Of a DNA stretch of 64,000 bases, positions 52,130 through 61,374 are shown in pieces. Below the pieces are notes generated by a model. That model searched no databases and was not told the DNA's origin. It saw nothing but the letters and a program-made list of their open reading frames with translations. This DNA is from Eudorina sp. 2006-703-Eu-15 (Eukaryota; Chlorophyta; Chlorophyceae; Chlamydomonadales; Volvocaceae): NCBI GenBank assembly GCA_003117195.1, contig BDSI01000043.1, forward strand, positions 681,775 through 745,774, written 5' to 3'. Each line of letters begins with the position of its first letter. The first letter of the stretch is position 1. The position numbers and the translations under genes are program-made.

Positions 52130-53715
52130 ATGCAGGAACTATGGCTGTCCTGCACCGTAAGGCCCGACTCGCCGGAGATATACAAAGTGAAGAGTGGGGC
52201 GTTTCTGGGATCCTGTTTGGTTGGGGGTGTGGTCGCGTTCGCGGCCATGGGGAGGCTGGGGCAGGAAATCACAGGCAGCATGGACCCGCCGGCAGCGCTC
52301 CAGATCTTCGACGTTAGGTGAGGGATGGGTGAGGTCGGGTGAGGATGGGTTGTATTGGGCGGGGTTGGGTGGCAGTGGGATGGGTGGCAGTGGGTTGGGT
52401 GGGAGTGGGTTGGGGTCTTGGGTGGCAGTGGGTTGGGTGGCAGTGGGTTGGGTGGCAGTGGGTTGGGTGGCAGTGGGTTGGGTGGCAGTGGGTTGGGTGG
52501 CAGTGGGTTGGGTAAGGTGGCTCAATGCGCCTCTGTCGACCCCGCTCTTGGCCGCCCTGGGGCCCGGGTGCGGTATACATCCGTCTCGCACGACCCCCTC
52601 CCGACCCCCGTTCTTGGCAGCTACCCCGAGGTGCATCTGCCCCTGAGCTACACCCCGAAACCGACCACTCAGGAGACACGAACCTTCGACCCTTACTTGC
52701 TGCCGCCATCGCGCCATCGCAACCTTCCTCCCTTCACCTCAATCCCGCTTTCTCCCCACCTCAACTCGTCTCTCAACCACCTGACGCGTCGGCGTGCCCG
52801 CTTATGTCGTTGCGTGGATCCGGATCCTATGCAAATTCGGATTCGGATCCGGATCCTTTGTTAACCGCAGGTTGGAGGGCTACACGCCCGCGGAGGCCGC
52901 CGTCGCGCTGGGAGCCTGGGGGGAACACGGCCGCCACCTCTTCCTGGTACGGTACGGCACGATGTGGTGCGGTACGGAGAAGTTATCCCGTACTGTACGG
53001 ACATTCTGTCGCTGTCGCCTCCGTTTTGTCAACACACCCTCCCCACCGGCCGCCTGGGCTTTTCCTTTGTCAACCCTTTGGCTACCCATTTATGGTTCAC
53101 ACACTGGGGCCCGGATTCCTTTTCCAAACACAATGGGGGACCTGCTCGACACACTGCGATTCTCGTTTTCCAATCTGGGTTTGTGCTTTCCGATCTGGGT
53201 TTAGTTGATGGTTGACCGCCGTCCACCCACGGGTCCATCCACCCAGGTTGCCCTTCCCTTGCAACACGGCTCCACAGGTGTATGAGGCTCTAGATGTGGT
53301 GGTCCTGATAACCGCCATCCGGGGACTGAACCTTGTGATCGCCAACTGCATCGCGCGTGCGCTGCGGGGCCGCCCCGCCGCCGCGGCGGCGGCGGCGCCG
53401 CCGCCGCCAGGGCGCGCCGCCGCCGCCTGCCTGGCCGCCAAGTGGCTGCCGCGGCTGCCCATCATCGCGGCGAATGCAGATTACGCTGAAAACGCGCTCC
53501 AGGGGTTGATGACGATGTTGTACGGCAGTGCGGCCGGGCCGGGGACGGCGGCGGGGGGAAGCTGGTTGTGGAAGGCGGTGGTGACGGCGGCGTCGGCAGC
53601 GCACCTGGTGAAATGGGGGACACTGGGGGTGACGTTTGTGTCGCTGGCGGTGGGCGGGGTGGCGGCGTTGGTTCGGTGGTGGCGCAGGCCGCGCCCGGAG
53701 GAGTGTGTGGACTGA
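52130..53715 (+). CDS. Small four-span membrane protein, 233 aa, 3 exons
   Basis: Exons are 52130..52317, 52871..52946 and 53278..53715 (TGA). Phases agree (2, then 0) and the total is 702 nt. Span 1 is at about residues 24-42 (AFLGSCLVGGVVAFAAMG). A short loop follows with ILD/DVR-like ALQIFDVRRLEGYTPAEAAV and a GAWGEHGRHLFLVYEALDVV block leading into span 2. Next comes a variable Ala-rich loop, then WLPRLPIIAANADYAENALQ (span 3 with conserved-looking Asp and Glu-Asn), and span 4 (LVKWGTLGVTFVSLAVGGVA) before a basic tail. The order (Y-T-x-x-E-A...G-x-x-G-R...LD...LP...D...EN...K-W) resembles a widespread uncharacterised 4-TM family of bacteria and algae; this is from memory of the pattern. 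An upstream exon is possible, because a good acceptor (ctcatgcag) overlaps the chosen ATG. Confidence 0.6.
52363..52515. repeat. 15-bp tandem repeat in an intron
   Basis: cagtgggttgggtgg repeats about nine times in intron 1 of the 4-span protein gene, starting shortly after the donor. Confidence 0.88.
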
Positions 53716-55728
53716 GGGGGGCTGCTGTGGGAGCTGGGGTGAACTGCGCAACCCGCGGGAGATAAGGCTCTGGTAGGCGAGAGTTTTAGGGTTGCGGCTT
53801 TGGCATTGGTAGACTGCGTTAGCAGCGTTGAAGGGACGGGGTCGGGTTGGGCGGGCTGGGCGAGGAAGGCGGTGCACGGAAGGCAGGTACGGGGGGAGGG
53901 GGGAGGAGCTGGGGGCTGTAACGGGCGGCGGCATGCAGCCGTGAGGCAGCCGGCTGACATGTCGTACATATAGAGGAGACTTGGGAGGCCCGGGTCGGGG
54001 GCCGCGGCGCGTGGGCTCGGAGGAGGTGGGGACATTGGATTGTGAGCCCGTGACTCGGGTCCATTGACGGTGCGGTTGTGTTTTCGCAGAGTCACGGCAC
54101 CGTACGGCACGGTACGGCAAGCGTAGGGTGCGGGCAAGGGCAAAGCGCCTGTTCACAGCTCCCGCGGAAAAACGTTTGTGTGTGTGTGTGCGTGCGCGCT
54201 GCGGTTGTTTGGTGGCGATGCGGGGTTGCGGGGTTGCGGGGATGCGAGGTTGCGAGGTTGCGGGCACCCATCGCACCACATCAGGTGACCTTCCCGCGAA
54301 ACCTCTCCGGTCCTGCCTAGTATTAATGATGTTACAGTCGACGGCGTGGGTCATCGGGACGAAGTTCCTGACCTGGTGGTCATTTGACTGCACATAACGG
54401 CGTGTGGCAAGTACTATGTTTACCTGCACTGCACACCGACACCGACGCACGCGCGTGACACGCCCACCCTCTCGCCTCACGGCCCCCACCCCATCACGCG
54501 CGACGAGACCGTACAGCTCCGGAGCCGTCCAGACTGCTGTCATGCGCCGTCGAAAGCGCCGAGCCCGGCGGCCCCAGCCCTGATAGATCCGGCATGGCGC
54601 GTTGGCGCCCCTTCCCTCCTTCCCCCCTACACACACACCGGCAGACCGTTCAGGCTTCGGATATTTTCTTCTACGTCGGCTGTCGAGCTGGAAGGAAGCG
54701 CATCCAGCACCGCTCCCGCGCCCATCGGTCGACGACCACCACCACCGCTGCTGCCACTGCCGCCGCTGGTACTGCCGCCCCCGCTGGTACTGCCTGCGCC
54801 AGCACCAGCAGCGGTTGCAGCAGCCGCAACAACAGCGTGAGGACCCTCTCGGTCGTACCCCACCGCCCCTTTCGCTCCACCCGCTCGCAATACGCAAGAT
54901 AACAACGCCAACAGCAACAACACCAGCAGCCCATGCTCGATTCGCAGTAGTAATTGGCCTACAACGAACGCCCCCCCCCGGGTGAGCCATCTGAGCTCAC
55001 GGCGTCCCAAGCGGACGTTGCCCTGGCCGTCTTCGAGACGCCGGTCATGTACCGCCTGTACCGCATACCGCATACCGTGTCTCCCTTTGTAACTTGACAC
55101 CCGCAACACAATCATCGGTTTCGTGCACCAACACCGTCACCAACACCAGCGCCCTGCACCACCCCACCTTGATCGCGAGCACACGCGGTCACGCAGCGGC
55201 AGAGCATGTGTCTGCCCCGTCTTGTATGGCCCTCAAATTCATGTTATGATGGGTGTCGTACAGAGTCGTACACACGCGCGCGGCTCGACTCGCCGGCCCA
55301 ACTCGCGCGGGGGGGAAACGGGGGCAGCCCTCGGACTACTGGCGCTGGACATCCGGCTGCTGTCACCTTCCCTTGAGGGCCTTCGTGGCTTCGTGGCTTC
55401 GTGGCTCTGTCCATCTCGGACCTCTCGCCTTGCTGCACTCCATTCCCCTGTTCCTCCTCTGCCTGATCCGCGCCGTCGCCCTCGCCAGAGATCGCCCCAT
55501 GCCCGCGGGCCTCCTGGATGGACAGTGGCGGGGAGGGTTTGACGAAATCACCGGCTCCGGCGATGCGGACTGCTCGGCTCCGAAACCAGGGTTTGAGGGA
55601 TTTGGTCGGTGGCGGCATGCCCCGGGCGCGCGCGTGCAGCCGGCCGCGGCGCGCTGGAGACCTCTTCCAGGACACAGGAGGAAGATCGTTGGTCGTTGAT
55701 CCCTGGCCGGTTGGTCGTTGGTCGTTGC
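53716..55728. other. Convergent intergenic region
   Basis: About 2 kb between two stop codons facing each other. It contains short GTTGCGGG-type repeats (54218-54266) and Ala/Pro/Thr-coding (CCACCG)-like triplets at 54727-54790. I see no supported gene; long frames on the minus strand here (53290-54990) have no splice context or domain. Confidence 0.5.
53917..53921 (+). terminator. TGTAA poly(A) signal candidate
   Basis: TGTAA lies 202 bp after the stop of the 4-span membrane-protein gene, a typical distance for volvocine 3' UTRs. Confidence 0.55.
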
Positions 55729-57109
55729 TCATGGGTTGCGCCGTGTCAACGTGGGTGTCAGTACGATGGCGAGTATGGCGTACACCACGGAGGCGATGAG
55801 GCTGGCGGTGGCGGCCCGCTGCACCTGCACCCCGGGCAGGCAGCACGGCAGCAGCACCGACACGAACCAGAACCAGGGCGCCAGAAAGCCTTCGCGGGGG
55901 TATGAGGGGAGGGGAGGGGAGGGGGTGTACGAAATTGGTCAAATTGCGGCGCTGCCGCGGGGAGGTGAGGTGTGCGGAAGGGAGGGTGTAAGGACTTGGG
56001 GAGTGGAGGGGAGGGTTCAGGAATTGTGTGGGAAATCGAATGGGTGAGGGGAGTGGAGGGCAACTAATTGCGACGGCGAAGGCGCGCGACGCTAGCCCAC
56101 GAGGGAGGGTGGGGAGCCATAGGGAATCGGTGGTGGCTATAAGGGCCGCGGGGATGTGGTGGGGGTATCCCCGGCAGGAAGTCAGGGGACAGGGGACATG
56201 GGGCGCATGGGTGTGTGAGACACGGGTCCAGCACGCCAGGTCACCCGACCGGGGGGCCGCTCTAAGGGCATGGTTCGGCCACGGATGGACGCCATGACGG
56301 GTCATGCGGGCGTCAGGCTCGGGGATATTTCTGGGTTTGTAACGAATCCGTACGGCATGAGGGGTTGGGGTTGTACGACATGGAGGTATTGGATAGCAAG
56401 ATGCAGTGGTGTTGAAAGCTTGAAACCCTGTGGCGGCGGGTTGGTCACCGGGGCGGACCCATCCGGGACCCCTCCCAGCTTGAAGGTCGCCCACCAGGTC
56501 GCCCACCAGGTCGCCCACCAGGTCGCCCACCAGGTCGCCCACCAGGTCGCCCACCAGGTCGCCCACCAGGTCGCCCTCCAGGACGCCCACCAGGTCGCCC
56601 ACAGCCCTCCCGCGTCCCGCCTCCCTAGCCCCTCCAGGTCCCCGGGCGACAAACGCCCCGAAGCCGGGCCCCTCACCGAGTACGAACGTCCCCCAGGCGC
56701 AGCACGCGAACCGCATGTCTCGGGTGCCGTCGTCCATGCCCCACGCCGGATGTGTGTATACGTACGACGCGCCGGTTCCCAGTACAGGGAACCCCATCAC
56801 CGGCGGTTGGTACGACGGCGGCTGGTACGGTTGCGGCGGCCGCTCGGACGGTTGCTGCTGCTGTGAGGACGGATAGGGTAGGTGGCTCTGCCCCGGTGTC
56901 GTACCGGGGAAGCCCGACTGCCCGTACGCTCCGGCGGTGGGGACGGATGGGTAGGCGCTGGGGCCCCCCGGCGGTACGGCAGGATAGGTGGCAGGGCCGC
57001 CGGGATATTGTTGCTGCTGCTGCTGCTGCTGCTGTTGTTGTTGTTGTTGTTGACCAGGGTCAACGGTGCGGCTGTCCGCCGTGCCTGTGCCGGCCTCCGG
57101 GTCATTCGT
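55729..57109 (-). CDS. Two-span membrane protein, plant 'L18a-like' type (5' end missing)
   Basis: Exons are 57109..56677 and 55889..55729 (TGA). The acceptor ccttgcag opens the first in phase 0, and the junction is phase 1 (GTFVL-G-FLAPWFWF). The N-terminal part is Pro/Tyr/Gly/Gln-rich with a polyQ run. Then come PPVMGFPVLG, a DMRFACCAWGTFVLG segment, FLAPWFWFVSVLLPCCLPGV and a last span (ASLIASVVYAILAIVL). Plant proteins annotated 'ribosomal protein L18a-like' (not ribosomal; two C-terminal spans) share the layout: Pro/Tyr-rich start, VIGFP motif, Cys-Cys before span 1 and a hydrophobic pair at the end. The first exon with the ATG was not found; 57237-57300 holds a weak candidate. The sequence identity looks modest, so the family call is an inference. 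Confidence 0.5.
56484..56602. repeat. 12-bp tandem repeat in an intron
   Basis: aggtcgcccacc repeats about nine to ten times in the intron of the two-span protein gene, ending about 75 bp from the donor of the upstream exon. Confidence 0.88.
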
Positions 57110-58661
57110 CTGCAAGGGGACGGGAGGGCAGTGGGGCCGGGGCCTGTATGGGGGGAGCTAGGAGCCGTACCGTATTCGTCGGATGGGGGATGATCGGAGC
57201 TGGCCGTGGTGACGCAAGGGCAGCTCGTAGGGGCCTCTACGGGAAATAAACCCTAAGAATTGCACGCATTGCGTAGACCATAATTGACCAATCAGGAACT
57301 GCACGTGTGGTCAGCGGAAAACCCGCCCGTGAGGGTGTATTGTAACTTTGTAAGCGTATGCGTGTACGTGAATGTGTCTGTGTAGTTCGTCGGACGGAAG
57401 GAACCGGCGGCCGGCGGATGTCCGTCGCTGCAGAAGAAAGCTCCCGACGCGGGCCCCCCCCTCGGCGGCCGGTCTTGGCAAGTCTTGGTAAGTCTTGGCA
57501 AGTTTTGGCAAACCCGGCGGCCGACCCATGGGCCGGTCGCTCTACGTCTGTGATTATCGGCGTCGGGCGCATGCGGTCCGCGTTCCTCGCGCTCGCTCTC
57601 CCTGGACGTCGCTCGACACAGCAACTTTTCCTTCTATCCTTCACAACGAGCGGGTCTCTGCTCCAAAATGAGCTAAGGAAACCAGAAAAAAAAGGAAACC
57701 AGGCTGGAGCGCTCCGCAAGGCCAGAACCCGGTCATAGCGAGCGCTAAATAAATGGATTCCGCCCAAGCCCAGCACGACCCAGCAAAGTGCCGTTGGCGC
57801 GTACCGTCGGATAGCCTGGCGGTGGCTTATCATCCTGGGTCATCGGGAGAAGATGGGAGGTTCAGATTGGGACCAGATATGGCTGGGCGGGTATTTTGGT
57901 GACCCACGGACGAAAGCCGACACGAGGTCAGAAATCCGCTGGCCCTGGCGGGCCGGCCGTAAGAGAACGTCGCAAGAAGAGTTACGGTAGCCCGAAAGGC
58001 TTTGGTTATCGTAAGGGCACCAGCTTCTATGGACGCGGCTCGCCCGCCGCCTGCTGGCGGCACTGGATGTGGTGTGAAGTCAAATTTGAAATTTGAGACT
58101 TCTGTGGCCGGGCGAATGTCTAGGGCGGGGATTTGGAGGTATGACGTGAGATTGCGTGGGAATGGGGCATATGGCGCGGCGGTGGTGGTCGTTCATGGTG
58201 CCCGAAAGGGCCTCCCGCTGTCGCATCCAAGGTTCATACCACTTTCGTTGGAACGACGTCTGACGGGACACAACCCTTCAACGACCCTGCATGCACAAAG
58301 CCTCCCCGCGCTGAATGACGGTCTGTTTTTTGTTGTATCAAATCCTTTCATGGCCATCTTATCGTCTCGCCACTGTCTAGACCACGTTTGAATTCCCAAG
58401 CACCCGAACCCGAGACATTCCTGCGCGCTCAGCCCTTGCCTCAGCCCTCCATCCCTTAAAGTGCGGACGGATTTGCCCTCGCACCCAGCTCAACCTTTGA
58501 CAGTCAGGGGCAGCGTGCGTGGGGCAGCCTTTCTCCTTTCCAAGAGCGCGCCGGCCCACTTGCCAAATCAACAACTTGGCGCGAACCAAGGCACGCAGCG
58601 CCATCCTGCTATTGTGTCGGTGCTTGGCAGCAGACGGAGAAGGACAAGGAGAAGTGGCGCC
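57110..58661. promoter_or_regulatory. Divergent intergenic region (likely two promoters)
   Basis: The region lies between the two-span protein gene (minus) and the GPC1-like gene (plus), so it should carry both 5' regions. Visible structure: a cttggcaagt/cttggtaagt 10-mer run at about 57472-57510, and an attggtcaatt-type CCAAT-like element on the minus strand near 57285. No TATA box is convincing. Confidence 0.35.
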
Positions 58662-61338
58662 ATGGCGCCAGGCCATGGATCCGGGGTGCAGCCCGAGGAC
58701 GCCGCCCCGCCCGCCGGCAGCCGCGGCGAAAGCGCGCCAAGCTTTCTGGCGTCAGCGCCCAGCAGCCCAGCTTCCCCGCAACCGCCAGAGAACCCTCCAG
58801 AACTTAAAATTTCTGGTTATGCCGAATTTCAGGCTCGCGACAGCAGCAGCCATCAGGACGGTATCGGCCACCAGGAGCGGGAGCGGGGGGCCGGGGGCGA
58901 GCACGAAGCGGCAGCGCGCGCCCAACAAGCTCCTTCTTCGGATTGCATGGAGGTGGTGATCCCTGCTAGAGGAGGTGGACTGCAGCACCAGCGACATCAG
59001 AACCAGCAGCACCAACACCAGCACCAACACCAGCTGCAGCAGCAGCAGCATTTTGACCTTGATCGACAACAGCAGGAGCAGCGGAAGCAGGAATCACAAC
59101 AGCAGCAGCAACAGCAGCAACAACAGCAACATTACCAGCAGCTGGAGCAAGAGCAGTCACAAAAAGAGTTGTTGTTAAAGCCGCGCGAGCGGAATAGCCC
59201 GCGAGCGCAGCAGGAGGTCCATGAGGCAGATTCCGGTGGTGGCGATCCGCGAGCTGGTCGCGCTGCGCTCCATCCCCAGTTCCCATCCGAGTCGCCCTTC
59301 CCCTCCTCAGCCCCAGAGAGCAGCGGCCGCTTGCAGCACTTGCGGTCATCCGCACCCGCACCCGCGACTGTGTCGTCCGCACCCGCAACCGTGCCGCCCC
59401 CAGACCTGGTCGACGACGCGCCGGCGGCGACACCGGTTTCCGGCGCCTTCCGACGCGACCCAGATCGCAATTGGGTCGCCCACAGCGGGCAGGAGGAGCA
59501 GTACCGGCAGCAGCAACAGCAGCAGCGGCAGCAGTGGCAACTTGAGGAGGAGGGGGAGGAGGAGGAGGTCGAGGAGGAGGGTGATGGGAGAATGGAGTCG
59601 CAGGTACGGCGGCTGGAGGCGGGGACTGTACGGCCGCGAGAGTCCCATGGGATGCCCGAGTGCGCCCGCCGGGAGAGGGACGTTGCGGACGACCCGGCGC
59701 CAGCTGCTGGCGCTGCTGCTGCTGCGGCGGCTGCTGCTGAAGGCGAAAGCGACGGCGGCGCCGCCAATGAGAGGGGTCCCGGCAACGGAGCGGTGCTGCA
59801 GTCTGGCGGCGCCTGGAGCACGGCGGTGGCGGACGACGATGACGGCGTCGGCGGCGATGGCGACGGCGACGGCGACGGCGGTACGGTCGCCCCAACTGAC
59901 CCACCCAAGCGGCGGGTGACATGCGACTGCGCAGCCCTCGGCAGCGGCGGCTGCGAGGCGGAGGGGTGCGCGGTGCGAGGGGATGGGGCGCGCCACGACG
60001 GGGGGGCCGGTGCCGGCGGCGGCGGCGGCGCCGGCGGCGATGACAGCTGCAGGCGCCGCAGCGTCAGCTTATCTGGAATCATCGGCGAGGCGTCGAACCC
60101 GCGCGATGGCAGGCTCCGACAGCGGTTGGGCGGCGGCGGCGGCGGCAGCTGGCTCGACGGCCAGGAACCATGGCTGCAGCGACCCATGGGACGCTCTGCG
60201 GCTGCCGGTGGTGGCGGCGGCGCCGACGTGTCACTCGAGACGGGGCTGCCCGACGGCGGCAACGATGAAGACGCTGATGAGTACGGTGACGCGCTGGATT
60301 CGCTGGAACTGAATTCCGATCTGCGGTTGGATCTGGAATTCGGGCTGGGTCTGATCGACGCCATGGATTCGTTCGCCTCGGCGGGCGGTGTCGTACCGGG
60401 TGTGATGGCGACGGAAAGCGATGAGGAGGCGGCGGCAGCGGCAGCGGCGGCGGCGGCGGTGGCGGCGGCAGCCGCGCCCGGCGCCGGCGCTGCGGAGAGG
60501 ATGAGGAGGTCACGTGCGGGTGCGGAGGTGATGGAGGGCACCGCTGCGGGGAAGGCTGCGGCTGCGGCTGCGGCTGCGGCTGCAGGGCCCGGCGGCGCCG
60601 CCGCGGAGCCGGCGTCGCCCGCGGTGGCGGCGGCGGCAGCAGCTGCCGCGGCGGCGGCGGCGGATCGTGTGGCGGCGGCGCAGGACGCGGCGGCTGAGGC
60701 GGTACTGGGCTGTCTGAATGTGCCCGTGGGTGGGTACCTGATACCACTCCAGTACGAAGCACCTGCAACCCTGCATTGCGGCCGCGCACCGCACGACTCG
60801 CTTCGCCCCAGCCCCAGGCTCTACAAAGTACAAACCTGCCGTCGTGCCGGGCACCTCTGCACCACCGCAACCCCATTGCAGTACAACACACCGATCCCCT
60901 GATTCCACCGCCGTACGTCCACATGCACCTCGTACATCCTGGCAGGCACGCGAGGCAGCCCGCGTGCCCTAAACCCCCCCCCCCGCCAAGCGCGCCGGAG
61001 CTCCGCACCTCCAAAAGCCCTAGCACTCGTTAAACTACGGTACCATGACCTCGGACCCCCTAGAACTCCCGAAACCCCGCCTGCTGGGTAGGTGTGTCTA
61101 AAACCGGCCCCGACGCCCTTTCCCCCCCACACACACACACGCTCAGGGGGCCGCTCTGCGGTTCTGTCGGAGGCGGTGGTGGACATGCACAGCGGCTTCC
61201 ATGACCTGCCGCAACAGCTGCACGACCTGCAGGTGCGTGTGTGTGTGTATATGTATGCTTGCGTTTAGGAAAGGAATCCGCCCGACCGAGCCCCGGCGTG
61301 TGTGTGTGGTTCCAGGGGGAATGGGGGAAGGGTTATTA

Positions 61339-61374
<36 letters not shown>

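Noticed and set aside
52139..52200. Alternative start ATGGCTGTCCTG for the 4-span gene
   Set aside because: It lies in a different frame from the hydrophobic span and the downstream exons.
53290..54990. 566-codon minus-strand frame
   Set aside because: It covers the antisense of the last exon of the 4-span gene and intergenic repeats; low-complexity Arg/Pro composition and no domain.
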